A stretch of DNA of 64,000 nucleotides from Colwellia sp. GTDB lineage: Bacteria > Pseudomonadota > Gammaproteobacteria > Enterobacterales > Alteromonadaceae. Positions 8,815-18,011 of the stretch are shown here, piece by piece (position 1 is the stretch's first letter; every line of letters begins with the position of its first letter). The notes below the pieces were generated by a model. It searched no databases, was not told the origin of the DNA, and saw only the letters and a list, made by a program, of their open reading frames with translations. The position numbers and the translations under genes were made by a program. Location of the stretch: assembly GCA_013215295.1 (NCBI GenBank), contig JABSOZ010000002.1:248001-312000 (forward strand), in the 5' to 3' direction.

Positions 8815-9534
8815 ATGAACAATCAAATATTAAAAATTTCAAATATAACAAAATCGTTTAACTCAGGTGATCAAAGCACTCAAGTATTGAAAGGTATTAG
8901 CTTCGCTATTAATGAAGGCGAATTTGTTTCTATTTCTGGCCCCTCAGGTTGTGGTAAGTCAACTTTACTTAATATTATGGGAATATTAGATACACCAGAC
9001 AGTGGTGATTATATGATTGATGGCTTGCAAGTTGCGACAATGAACGCAAGCCAACGGGCAAAAGTTCGTGGCGACAGAATTGGTTTCGTGTTTCAGTCTT
9101 TTAATTTAATAGACGAATTTACCGTACTTGAAAATATCGCCTTGCCACTTAAGTACCGTGGCGATAGTGCAGATAAACGTAGAGCAAGAGCACAAGAATG
9201 TTTAGCAAAAGTAAATTTAACCGATAAAGCAGAATTGTTCCCTAGCCAACTTTCTGGTGGCCAGCAGCAACGTATTTCTATTGCCAGAGCCTTGGCAGGA
9301 AATTCCGGCATCATGTTGGTCGATGAACCTACAGGTAACCTAGATTCTAAAAATGGCGATGCAGTTATGGCGCTATTACATGAATTAAATAAACAAGGCA
9401 CGACCATTGTACTGGTTACTCATGATCCTCGTTATGCGGATATGGCGCAACGTAATATTCAGTTGCGAGACGGTCAAATAATATCAGATGCCCATAAAAC
9501 TAATCATACCGCAGCACAAGTTGAGGTTGCCTAG
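8815..9534 (+). CDS. ABC transporter ATP-binding protein, MacB/LolD type
   Basis: The 239-residue ATPase carries Walker A GPSGCGKST (about residue 43), a Q-loop at VFQSFNLIDEFTV, the ABC signature LSGGQQQR, Walker B IMLVDEPTGNLDS and the H-loop VTHD. The signature and the NLDS sequence after Walker B are characteristic of the MacB/LolD/FtsE group, which drives mechanotransmission across the envelope and not classical substrate translocation. It starts one base after the adaptor stop and ends two bases before the permease ATG, so the three subunits are translated together. The last ~15 residues are a variable tail. Confidence 0.94.
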   Translation: MNNQILKISNITKSFNSGDQSTQVLKGISFAINEGEFVSISGPSGCGKSTLLNIMGILDTPDSGDYMIDGLQVATMNASQRAKVRGDRIGFVFQSFNLIDEFTVLENIALPLKYRGDSADKRRARAQECLAKVNLTDKAELFPSQLSGGQQQRISIARALAGNSGIMLVDEPTGNLDSKNGDAVMALLHELNKQGTTIVLVTHDPRYADMAQRNIQLRDGQIISDAHKTNHTAAQVEVA

Positions 9535-9536
9535 TC

Positions 9537-11939
9537 ATGTTCATTAAAGCTGCATTGGCGACCTTTAAAAGAGCCAAACAATATTATTTAACGACAGTAT
9601 TTACGTTAGCTATAACCTTGTCTATGGTGCTATCTGTATTTAGCTTGGTAGATTTGGTGTTTTTTGCTCCGTTACCTTATAGCCAACCCGATAACTTATA
9701 TGTATTGGAAGGAGGGCTAACCACCACACGTAGCGCTTCGCTTGGTAGTACTAATATACATGTTGCCAATTATATTAGAGACAACAATGATGTCTTCACC
9801 GAGTTTGCTAGTTACCATAATTGGACGGGTTATAAACTTTATGATCTAAAAGAACGCCCCAGCCTTCGTGTGATGTTAGCAACTGCTAATTTATTTGATT
9901 TATTAGGGGTTGAAGCCGAATTAGGACGATTATTTAATAAAACAGAAGTCGTTGGTAACAAGCAACCCGCGGTGGTTTTAGGCTACCGAACTTGGCAAAA
10001 ACATTATCAGGGTGATAAGGATATTGTCGGGAAAAAAATTCAACTCAACCAGCGTCGCTTTACTGTTATAGGCGTAGCACCTGATAATTTAGTGCTCCCT
10101 AATTACAGCAATGTTAATGATGCGGTTTGGATCCCCTTTGATATGGATGAAGTCTGGAGCCCCGCAGGATGTGCTCGATGTTATATGGGCGGGTTAAAGT
10201 CTGTTGTACGACTAAAAGAAGGCCCATCTCTTGAAATTATTGCCGAGCAACTGGACTCTCTTGCTATGCAAGGGGCAAAACTTCATACACCTGATATGCT
10301 AAAAAATTACACAATGACGGCATATATTACGCCTATTCGCCAAAAGATTCAGGGCGATAGCGGTGAAATCGTATTAATGCTATTGGTGGGTGTTTCCCTA
10401 TTAATGGCCATTGCATTGATCAACTTGTCTAGCATGCAGTTGGCTAGAGCTGTGGCTAAAATAAAAACAGTCGCGATAAGTTTTGCGTTTGGCGCAAGTA
10501 ACAAGCAATTACTGATTGAGTCACTAAAGCATAACCTCGTTGTTATAGGATTAGCCGTTGGTCTGGCGTTACTTATTACCAGTTTTAGCTTTTCCTTGGT
10601 ACAAACTTTAGCGTCAGGTTCTATTTCACGTTTGGATAGTTTAGGCATTAGCGCGAATACCTTGTTATTTTCCTTGTTGCTAACCGCTTGTATTGCCTTA
10701 CTATATTCTTACTTAGAATTAAAAGTCGTTAATGAGAAAAACTTAACCGCTAGTTTGCAAAGTAGCGGTAAAGGCGTAGGTAAACAAATGAGCACGGGGG
10801 CTAGCCATATGTTAATTGGTTTGCAAGTCACCTTTTCATTTATGGTATTGGTAGCGGCCAGTCATGTGGTATTAGATACCTTATCAGAGGCTCTTCGCGA
10901 TAGAGGCGTTGAAACGAAAGACCGCTGGTCACTCGTTGTTGATTATTCTCAAATAGAAGGAGAAACTCAAAGAATCAACCTTCATCAATCGGTATTCAGT
11001 GAACTTGAAAAACTCAGTGTAGTGAAAGATGTTAAAGCAATTTCAGAGTCTAAATTTCCAAGTGCTCGTAATCATAACCAGGTATTTGATGACAAAGGAA
11101 ACTACCTCGGTGGAGCGCTAAAACCTAGAGTAACACCCGGTTATATTGCCGCATTAGGTTTAGAAATTACGGGGCGTGATTTCGACTCAACAGACCATGA
11201 ATTAGAAAATTATCCCGTACTTATAAATCAACGCTTGGCTGACAAAATATCAACTAACACCATGGAAGTTGTAGGTAATAAAATTAGCTTCGACAATAAA
11301 ACCTTCTATACAGTGAAAGGTGTTGTTGAAAACACCTATTTTCCTGGACGGAAATCCTTTGAATACCCAGAGGTATATATACCCGCGAATTATAGAGGTG
11401 AGAGAAAATATTCATTTTTAGTTACCGCTAGACATAACGCACTTATTGAACCGCAAGTAAGAGATGTATTAGCTAAAATTGATAGTCGTTTAGATGTCGC
11501 CTTGATAAATTCGCTAGAAAATCAGTTCGCCAAATTAAGCCAGAAAAATTTAAGTGCTGCGTGGATTTCTATTGTTCTAGCATCCATCTCTTTATTAATG
11601 GTTTGCATTGGTATTAACGGTATTGTTAATTATATGGTGCAAGTGCGACGTTATGATCTTGGGGTTAAATTAGCGATGGGCGCAGACAATAAACGTTTAC
11701 TGAAAGATAGCCTTATCGAGTTAATGCAACCAGTCGTTATGAGTCTAGTGTTTGCCTTTTCACTGGGCTTCATGTTACTTGGTTATAGTAAAATATTACC
11801 CGACATAACATTAAAGCCCAATTGGTTGATGATCTCGGCTATTTGGATTGGTTTTGCTTTTCTGTCGCTCTTAGTGAGTTTTATTCCAGTACGCCAAGTA
11901 CTTGCCAAAGACCCCATTAAAGCATTAAGAAATGAATAA
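9537..11939 (+). CDS. ABC transporter permease, double MacB_PCD-FtsX type
   Basis: The 800-residue permease has two tandem units. In each, a transmembrane helix (about 20-42 and 425-447) is followed by a large periplasmic MacB_PCD domain and three more helices of an FtsX domain (about 280-300, 325-350, 370-395; then 675-700, 728-750, 765-790). The C-terminus SFIPVRQVLAKDPIKALRNE is the usual FtsX/MacB ending. Single-unit MacB works as a dimer, whereas this protein carries both halves in one chain, as in many Alteromonadales and Bacteroidetes relatives. The operon therefore encodes a full adaptor-ATPase-permease exporter. Substrate unknown; the neighbouring regulator and hydrolases suggest envelope stress or peptide/lipid export, which is inference. 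Confidence 0.9.
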   Translation: MFIKAALATFKRAKQYYLTTVFTLAITLSMVLSVFSLVDLVFFAPLPYSQPDNLYVLEGGLTTTRSASLGSTNIHVANYIRDNNDVFTEFASYHNWTGYKLYDLKERPSLRVMLATANLFDLLGVEAELGRLFNKTEVVGNKQPAVVLGYRTWQKHYQGDKDIVGKKIQLNQRRFTVIGVAPDNLVLPNYSNVNDAVWIPFDMDEVWSPAGCARCYMGGLKSVVRLKEGPSLEIIAEQLDSLAMQGAKLHTPDMLKNYTMTAYITPIRQKIQGDSGEIVLMLLVGVSLLMAIALINLSSMQLARAVAKIKTVAISFAFGASNKQLLIESLKHNLVVIGLAVGLALLITSFSFSLVQTLASGSISRLDSLGISANTLLFSLLLTACIALLYSYLELKVVNEKNLTASLQSSGKGVGKQMSTGASHMLIGLQVTFSFMVLVAASHVVLDTLSEALRDRGVETKDRWSLVVDYSQIEGETQRINLHQSVFSELEKLSVVKDVKAISESKFPSARNHNQVFDDKGNYLGGALKPRVTPGYIAALGLEITGRDFDSTDHELENYPVLINQRLADKISTNTMEVVGNKISFDNKTFYTVKGVVENTYFPGRKSFEYPEVYIPANYRGERKYSFLVTARHNALIEPQVRDVLAKIDSRLDVALINSLENQFAKLSQKNLSAAWISIVLASISLLMVCIGINGIVNYMVQVRRYDLGVKLAMGADNKRLLKDSLIELMQPVVMSLVFAFSLGFMLLGYSKILPDITLKPNWLMISAIWIGFAFLSLLVSFIPVRQVLAKDPIKALRNE

Positions 11940-11970
11940 TTAAGTAGAAAGCTTTCTAAGTCTTAATTAT

Positions 11971-12006
11971 AAGCTTGATTATCATAGTTATAATCAAGCT
12001 TTTTTT
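11971..12006 (+). terminator. Rho-independent terminator of the ABC export operon
   Basis: A perfect 12-bp stem (AAGCTTGATTAT at 11971-11982, ATAATCAAGCTT at 11990-12001) with a 7-nt loop is followed directly by a T-run, 32 bp after the permease stop. Confidence 0.88.
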
Positions 12007-12408
12007 AGTCTATGTGTTCTTAAAACCCTAATACTGCAGTATAAATGAAGATTACTCCCCATTAAATCTATCTTTTTTTCACCAAAATGTCATGAATGAT
12101 CATGTTCGATTGATAATATCATAAAATAAATTATCCCCATGAGTTTGAATGATGTTTATCAAGTGTGAGCTTTGCACAAGTGCTCTTTAGAAATGTAATG
12201 ATTTATTTTAATTAACAGTTAACAGACGGGTATTAAATGTCATTGTTGAAAGCTGAGTTCAACGAGGTTTTTTGATGTTGGGAGAAAGAGACAGGTTTGT
12301 TCATTCCAGCATTATTGATAAATTCGTGGTTATGTCGCCACGATCGCGAATCTATCAAAAGAAATTACAACTAGGCTAAAACAAGTTAAAGTATTTTAAT
12401 ACAAGTGC
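12007..12408. other. intergenic stretch with an imperfect inverted repeat
   Basis: About 400 bp between the exporter terminator and the 3' end of the convergent signalling gene. I see no coding frame of note. Bases 12314-12360 contain an imperfect inverted repeat (TTGATA-ATTCG-TGG against its complement), which may act as a terminator for the minus-strand gene, though no T-run supports this. Confidence 0.4.
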
Positions 12409-14526
12409 TTACTTAGAAATAGTTTTTTTATGAGTGATGTTAGTCGTAGAGATTAATGAAGCGATTTCTTCTTTGGGAATAGGTTTACTGAAATAATAAC
12501 CTTGAATTTTGCTGCATCCCAAAGGCGCAATACAGTCTAATTGAATTTGATTTTCAACCCCTTCAGCAACCACGCTCATATCAAAAGCATCAGCTATAGT
12601 AATAATAGCTTTCACCAGAGCCGTAGTTTTATGGCAAAAACCCAAGCGTTGAATAAAGCAACGATCTATCTTAATAATATCAAAAGGTAAATTTTGTAAG
12701 TAATTTAATGAAGAGTAACCCGTACCAAAATCGTCTAAAGCTAAACTAAAACCCATATCTATTAACGTTTTCATACATATTTGTACATGTTCAGAATTGT
12801 CTAAAAAAGCGGTCTCGGTTAACTCAAAAGTAAGTTTTGCCAACGGAAAATCAAATTGACATAAAACATGCTCAAGACGGTCTAAAAAATCATAAGCGTT
12901 AAGCTGTTTTGCCGATAGATTCACCGCTAAGGTTAAGTGTTGAGTATCCGTAGATAATTGCCATGATTGTAGCACTCCACAAGCTTGGTGTAAGACTTGA
13001 TATCCCAGATCATGAATGAGGTGAGATTGCTCTGCAATTGGGATGAATATTTCTGGAGATATCGGTATTTCGCCAAAATTATATTTTGGCCAGCGTACTA
13101 GGGCTTCAAAACCAACAAAACGATTTTCTTTAAGACAAAACTGCCCTTGATAATGAACATCTAATAAATCTTGATCTATAATTTGTCTTAATTGGCTCTG
13201 AATTAGGGCTTGTTTTTGTGCCTGCACTGACATCTCAGGTACAAACAGTTTATAACAGTTTCGTCCTTCGGCTTTTGCTTCATACAAAGCAATATCCGCC
13301 CACTTTAAAAGAGTGGCTTTATCTGATTTACCCGCAATACTGCGAGATAAACCAATACTTGTTTCAATACATATTTCTTTATCCTGGATCAAAAATGGTT
13401 TTGAAATTAACGACACTATTTTTTTAGCAAGCAGTTCGGCATCAATACTTGATTGACAGTCCTCAATTAAAATAGCGAATTCATCGCCACCCAATCGTGC
13501 CGCAAGGTCTGCTTCACGTAACATAGAAGCAAGTCGTTTTGCGACACCTTGTAACAATTCATCCCCGACATCGTGACCTAAGGTATCGTTTATCTGCTTA
13601 AAACGATCTAAGTCTAATAATATTAACACCACAGTACTTTTTATACGTTTAGAGCGAATAATAGCTCGCGACAAATTGTCGTGAAAACAGGCCCTATTTG
13701 CCAGCTGAGTTAAGGTATCGTAGTTAGCTAGATGAGTAAGTTTACTCTCCATTTCAAGGCGTGTACTAATATCTTGAAAAAGTACTATCATTGAATAGTT
13801 TTGCTGGCTTTTAGGAGAAGTACAAGTTAACTCAACTAAATGAATATTTTTATCATTATCGATTAATTTGGCTATTTGATGTTGATATAAACCTAACTTA
13901 TGCACTTTTTTTCGTAAGAAGACAAATAAGTCATCATTGTCAGGTTCAATTTCAATATGAGTAAACCATTTATCAAACTGACTGCCAACAATTTTATCGA
14001 CTGGAGAACCTAACATTTGGCAAGCTTTCTTATTAATGAACTCAATGTCGCCTTCACTCGTGAATTTGATAACGCCTTGTCCTGCAGCTTCAAGGATCGA
14101 TTCTCTTTCACTTTTTAAATAATTAGTCTTAGCTTGTAACTGGTTGATTTTGACGAACTGTTTTACTTTATTTAATAAAATAGTAGTTTCGATGGGTTTC
14201 GTTAGATAATCTATCGCACCTGCTTCATATGCACGTAAGACTTCAGAGGGAGATGAATCGTGCGCTGTTAACATTACAATAGGCGTGTGTTTATGGTCTG
14301 GAGAAGAAGAAATTAGACTGGCAACTTCATAACCATCCATGCCGGGCATATTGACATCGAGTAATACTACAGAAAAATCATTATTTAGTAATTTCTTTAG
14401 TGCTTCATTTCCTGAGTCGGCTTCAACAACTTCAACATTCTTTAGCGGCTTCAATACTTTAGTTAATGCAATTCGATTATGGAGAATATCATCAACAATA
14501 AGAATTTTACTAGGTTGTAAATCCAT
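12409..14526 (-). CDS. response regulator with PAS, GGDEF and EAL domains (c-di-GMP turnover)
   Basis: The 705-residue cytosolic protein has an N-terminal receiver (1-120) with phosphoacceptor Asp57 in LLDVNMPGMDG and acidic-pocket residues VDD at 11-13. A short linking helix leads to a PAS domain (about 145-255), a GGDEF domain with intact LGGDEF (motif 346-350) and an EAL domain with FEALVRW (474-476) and the downstream DDFGTGYSSL and QGYYFSKP motifs. Both catalytic signatures are intact, so it could make or degrade cyclic di-GMP; phosphorylation of the receiver probably sets the balance. It stands alone, without an adjacent kinase; the hybrid kinase at the left edge is 11 kb away. Start ATG 14526 gives the standard receiver N-terminus. 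Confidence 0.93.
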   Translation of the reverse strand: MDLQPSKILIVDDILHNRIALTKVLKPLKNVEVVEADSGNEALKKLLNNDFSVVLLDVNMPGMDGYEVASLISSSPDHKHTPIVMLTAHDSSPSEVLRAYEAGAIDYLTKPIETTILLNKVKQFVKINQLQAKTNYLKSERESILEAAGQGVIKFTSEGDIEFINKKACQMLGSPVDKIVGSQFDKWFTHIEIEPDNDDLFVFLRKKVHKLGLYQHQIAKLIDNDKNIHLVELTCTSPKSQQNYSMIVLFQDISTRLEMESKLTHLANYDTLTQLANRACFHDNLSRAIIRSKRIKSTVVLILLDLDRFKQINDTLGHDVGDELLQGVAKRLASMLREADLAARLGGDEFAILIEDCQSSIDAELLAKKIVSLISKPFLIQDKEICIETSIGLSRSIAGKSDKATLLKWADIALYEAKAEGRNCYKLFVPEMSVQAQKQALIQSQLRQIIDQDLLDVHYQGQFCLKENRFVGFEALVRWPKYNFGEIPISPEIFIPIAEQSHLIHDLGYQVLHQACGVLQSWQLSTDTQHLTLAVNLSAKQLNAYDFLDRLEHVLCQFDFPLAKLTFELTETAFLDNSEHVQICMKTLIDMGFSLALDDFGTGYSSLNYLQNLPFDIIKIDRCFIQRLGFCHKTTALVKAIITIADAFDMSVVAEGVENQIQLDCIAPLGCSKIQGYYFSKPIPKEEIASLISTTNITHKKTISK

Positions 14527-15189
14527 TAATAACCTGCAGAACTCAAATACTTTGAGTTAAAAAAATTTAATACATCATACCAGTGTAGACCAATATTTCA
14601 GTTTAGTTAAGAATGGGATAATTGCTAATAAGATGATGAAAAAGGCATATCAGTTTTTATATTGCCTTTGCCAGTTATTGCCAAACGCATACCAAAAGGG
14701 GGGCACGCGGTGGTGATTGCTAGATATAGTGATTTCTGCTCGTTATTTTGGACGTTTTGTTCCTCAAAGTTGACATTCTGGTATTAAAACTTGAGGGCAG
14801 TTTTGTGGTTTGTTTTAAGTTTTGATACGAACTAATCTAGAACATTAGCGCCTAAACATGCCATTTAAACATATTGTAAGTTCAAGCTTATCATTAAGCC
14901 TTAGGCGCTTTGTGCCCCAGAACGAGATAGAGTTACAACGACTTTAGCCGAACCTTAATGTTGAAACTAGGTGCATAACCACCTAGACCACTCATTGCAA
15001 AATCGACCTACTCACCAATAACTTTAGCGTTATAAGTATGGGAAACATCCTTTTATACAAATACCCCACAATCAACTTTTACAGTGTTTATAGAAGTGAC
15101 TTTTCCAAAAGCCTTGTATTTACAGCTTTCAAGTTGGTCAAATCACATCTGAGTCATTTCAAGTTAGTCGGTAAATATTATTCCTTTTG
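14527..15189. other. 660-bp non-coding region with a 9-bp inverted repeat
   Basis: No convincing gene on either strand. It must hold the promoter of the minus-strand REC-PAS-GGDEF-EAL gene at its left end. AGCGCCTAA (from 14847) and TTAGGCGCT (ending 14909) form a perfect 9-bp inverted repeat about 45 bp apart. They recall integron attC arms in composition, but the conserved GTTRRRY/RYYYAAC ends are not present. Confidence 0.4.
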
Positions 15190-15957
15190 TCACAATTCCC
15201 CTGTGAATCTTCTAAACCTAAGGTCTAAGGCTTCCTTGCGCACTCGGTAAACAGGGTCGTCGATAAGGTTTCGGAGTAGCGGAGCGGAAAGGTCTTCGTT
15301 CCCTCCCAATTTAACCACATAATAAACAGAGGATAATCGCACCCAAGGATCCGGATGGTGTTTAGCCGCCCATACAAATAATTCGACTGTTTCACGACCC
15401 TGCCCCGGCATCCAAGCTAATGTGTACGGAATACGAGTCGTCGTTCCTTGTTCAGCGGAGGTAATCAATGCTTCTGAAAGCGCGTTTTGCATGTCGGGAA
15501 GCTTATCCTTTGCATCTTGCCAAAACTGGCGTTTTTTTGCTGCGAAGCCAGTCTCTTCATTATGAGAAAACTTAACATTCACCGCGGCAAAAGCCGACGC
15601 TATTTTCATCCGTTGCGCTTTCTCAGGATGGGCAAACAATCTCATAAGCACGTCGGACGATTTACCATCGAGCATCACGTTGAATACTAATGCTTCTTCA
15701 ACGGATAAACCCGTCGTCAGTTCTGCAAATTCAGAGGTGGCAAGCTGTCCGCCGCCGATTTCAGGTTCCGTCGGTTGCAACGACGGATCTGAATGGTCCA
15801 TTTCAGCTACGTACCGTTCGACAAACGCTGGCGGCTCGGCGAAAACCACTGGACGTGCACTCAATCCAGCCAATGCATGAACGAAAAAAGCGCCGACGAC
15901 CATTGCGACAACGACCGTTGCAATGATTAAATTTTTAAATGTAAAACTAATGTTCAT
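15190..15957 (-). CDS. membrane-anchored protein with HEAT-like C-terminus, function unknown
   Basis: The 255-residue product starts at ATG 15957 after AAGGAAAAAATT. Residues 10-30 form a signal anchor (LIIATVVVAMVVGAFFVHALAG), so the rest is probably periplasmic. The last ~70 residues resemble HEAT repeats (HPDPWVRLSSVYYVVKLGG, DDPVYRVRKEALDLRFRR), helical pairs usually used for protein binding. The middle is helical with no motif that I recognise. The gene reads as clearly richer in G+C and in CG dinucleotides than its neighbours, which suggests more recent acquisition. It is the last gene of a minus-strand series with two PD40 proteins and a serine hydrolase, 172 bp downstream of the nearest, so co-transcription is uncertain. 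Confidence 0.75.
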   Translation of the reverse strand: MNISFTFKNLIIATVVVAMVVGAFFVHALAGLSARPVVFAEPPAFVERYVAEMDHSDPSLQPTEPEIGGGQLATSEFAELTTGLSVEEALVFNVMLDGKSSDVLMRLFAHPEKAQRMKIASAFAAVNVKFSHNEETGFAAKKRQFWQDAKDKLPDMQNALSEALITSAEQGTTTRIPYTLAWMPGQGRETVELFVWAAKHHPDPWVRLSSVYYVVKLGGNEDLSAPLLRNLIDDPVYRVRKEALDLRFRRFTGEL

Positions 15958-16129
15958 AATTTTTTCCTTAGGTGAGATAAACAGTAGCCTAAATATAAGT
16001 AAGTCAAATGATTAAAAACCTAAATGGATTAATATGAAAATACGTTGCTTGCTGCTTTCTCTTGGCTTATTGTTATTTTTTGATAGATTAAAGGCCGAGA
16101 CATCGCTTTTGCGGCGATTGTAATATGGT

Positions 16130-17020
16130 TCATTGTTTGGGTCTGAGATTCTCAATTATCTGAGCATCCACCCAATATTTTTTTCCTACGTAATTACGGC
16201 TTCCATCTTCTTCGACTTTCCAATCTCCTCTATTAAAAAAGAAGTATTTTCCGTCATATGTCATCTGTGGGGAACTTTCCTGAAAATCTGTGTTTATTTG
16301 CGGGCCCATATTTATTGGTGATAACCAAGATCCATCTTCTTGTTTAAAACTAATGTAGAGATCCGATTGTCCGTAGCCATCTTCTCGCACTACATCCCAC
16401 ATTAAATAGGATTCATCTGGAGCAATATATGGATGAGCAATCCATTTACCTTCATTCATCTCGTCACTCAATTTCACTGGGGATTCATATTGGCCATCAG
16501 TCAGTCGAGAATAACTAAGTTTGCCGTGTCCCGTATAAAAATCTTTTTTAAAGAGAGGAAAATAATAAGTACCTTTAGATGAAACCGATAATCCATGAGC
16601 TGTTTGTCTTAAGAACTCTCCAGGGCTTTTAGGGTCCGACCAACCTTTGTCGGTTCGTTCCCTATATTCCTTTCCAACGTACATTATATTGCCATCAGCG
16701 TAGAATTGTGGCCACTTTATATCAGTCTCAGATTCATGCCCCCAGCGATTTTGTTCATAACGAATAACAAAAAATGTGCGTTTTTTATATTTCCCACCTC
16801 TCCTAGTGAAATAGAACTCCTCCATATCTGGTGAAAACGTACCACCATCAAACCTCCCTTCTGGAGATACTATTTTAGGATCAAAAAGTTTAGGAATTAA
16901 GCCCGGTGGCTTTTCTCCAAAATAGCGTTCGTCTAAGACTGGAATTTTATCTTTACTGTAACTATTGCTACTAATAGTTAGTAGAGAAAGCAGAATAATT
17001 GAAATACAAATATGCTTCAT
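16130..17020 (-). CDS. secreted PD40/TolB-like beta-propeller protein (copy 1)
   Basis: The 296-residue protein has a signal peptide (ISIILLSLLTISSNSYS). It is built from PD40-type blades, seen as SPDMEEFYFTRR, GTYYFPLF, APDESYLMWD, DLYISFKQEDGSW and TYDGKYFFFNRGD. PD40 propellers are binding platforms in the periplasm, as in TolB, and are not enzymes by themselves. It is a close relative of the next gene upstream (17153-18001), with the same APDESYLMWD, YISF-Q-DGSW and WVDAQ-IENLRPKQ ends. The similarity continues past the stop codons, so this is a tandem duplication. Start ATG 17020 has AGGAAAAAATT, the same leader as the HEAT-like gene at 15957. Confidence 0.8.
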   Translation of the reverse strand: MKHICISIILLSLLTISSNSYSKDKIPVLDERYFGEKPPGLIPKLFDPKIVSPEGRFDGGTFSPDMEEFYFTRRGGKYKKRTFFVIRYEQNRWGHESETDIKWPQFYADGNIMYVGKEYRERTDKGWSDPKSPGEFLRQTAHGLSVSSKGTYYFPLFKKDFYTGHGKLSYSRLTDGQYESPVKLSDEMNEGKWIAHPYIAPDESYLMWDVVREDGYGQSDLYISFKQEDGSWLSPINMGPQINTDFQESSPQMTYDGKYFFFNRGDWKVEEDGSRNYVGKKYWVDAQIIENLRPKQ

Positions 17021-17152
17021 AATTTTTTCCTATTTTAAAATCAGTAAAATACTATTTTTTCATTAAATTATATTTTTATTAATTTAACCCTCGCAGAAGA
17101 TCACCATGTCTTTTGTAGTCGTACTTGCTGCGATTGTTATATGGTTTATTGC

Positions 17153-18001
17153 TTATTGTTTTGGTCTGAGATTCTCAATAACCTGAGCATCCACCCAATG
17201 AGGATTTCCTATCCAATAAGTACTTCCATCATCTCTAACCTTTTTATCTCCGCGCCAAAAAAATAAATATTTTCCATCGGGTGTCACTTTCGCTCGCTGT
17301 TCATAGGCTGATGTATTTATCTTATCTCCCATGTTAATTGCTGCTCCCCATGAGCCATCTTTCTGTCGAAAACTAATATAGATGTCAGGAGTATCTTCAC
17401 TCATTTTTTCAGCATCCCACATTAAATAAGACTCATCTGGCGCAATAAAGGGATGGGCAATATATTTCCCTCTATTAATCGCCGAGCTCATTTTTTGAGG
17501 TTTTTCATATTTGCCATTTATAAGGCGTGAATAACTCATATGGCCACTGCCATCGTTGAAATCTAAAACATAAAAATAATAAGTTCCTTTAGCTGAGACC
17601 GCTGATTCAATAATGGGAATGTCTTTGAAAGGTTCAAGGTTCCTTATCTCTGACAAACCAGGGGACAATCGCTCCCTATATTTATTTATATTAACTGGCA
17701 ATACAGACCGTTCGACCCAGCGATTGTTTTTGTATTGCATAACAAGCAATGTAGGTTCTTTATATTCCCCCCCTTTTCTAGTGAAAGAGAGTTCCTTCAT
17801 ATCGGGTAAAAAGGTTACAACAGTTTCACGATACTCTTCTGTAGAAACAATACCAGGGGCAAATAATTCAGGCGTTAAACCCGGTGATTTTTGTCCTAGG
17901 TAACGGTCTTCTAAGTCTGGAAAATCATTCTGACTATAACTATTGCTGCTCATCATCAATATAAAAAGCAACAGCGGTATTAAAGGGGAGATATATTTCA
18001 T
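17153..18001 (-). CDS. secreted PD40/TolB-like beta-propeller protein (copy 2)
   Basis: Tandem paralogue of the gene at 16130-17020: 282 residues with a signal peptide (LIPLLLFILMMSSNSYS). Blades include LPDMKELSFTRK, GTYYFYVLDF, APDESYLMWD, DIYISFRQKDGSW and TPDGKYLFFWRGD, and the C-terminal WVDAQVIENLRPKQ is shared. Start ATG 18001 follows AAGGAGTGAAAG and lies 10 bp after the stop of the serine hydrolase gene, so these two are an operon. A periplasmic partner or substrate-binding role is likely from the fold; no catalytic residues are evident. Compared with copy 1 it is shorter in the middle, between the second and third blades. Confidence 0.8.
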   Translation of the reverse strand: MKYISPLIPLLLFILMMSSNSYSQNDFPDLEDRYLGQKSPGLTPELFAPGIVSTEEYRETVVTFLPDMKELSFTRKGGEYKEPTLLVMQYKNNRWVERSVLPVNINKYRERLSPGLSEIRNLEPFKDIPIIESAVSAKGTYYFYVLDFNDGSGHMSYSRLINGKYEKPQKMSSAINRGKYIAHPFIAPDESYLMWDAEKMSEDTPDIYISFRQKDGSWGAAINMGDKINTSAYEQRAKVTPDGKYLFFWRGDKKVRDDGSTYWIGNPHWVDAQVIENLRPKQ

Positions 18002-18011
18002 CTTTCACTCC

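Noticed and set aside
9093-9407. 104-codon antisense frame in the ABC ATPase gene
   Set aside because: Mirror of a strongly conserved gene; no signal of its own.
14840-15035. Possible integron attC site or cassette (GCGCCTAA ... TTAGGCGC, GCGTTATAAG)
   Set aside because: The GTTRRRY and RYYYAAC ends are missing at the correct places, no integrase is present and there is no array of sites.
16033-16122. Plus-strand 29-codon frame starting with a signal-peptide-like MKIRCLLLSLGLLLFF
   Set aside because: Stops soon, lacks a ribosome site, and lies in the duplicated 3' flank of the PD40 genes; likely chance or an unidentifiable remnant.
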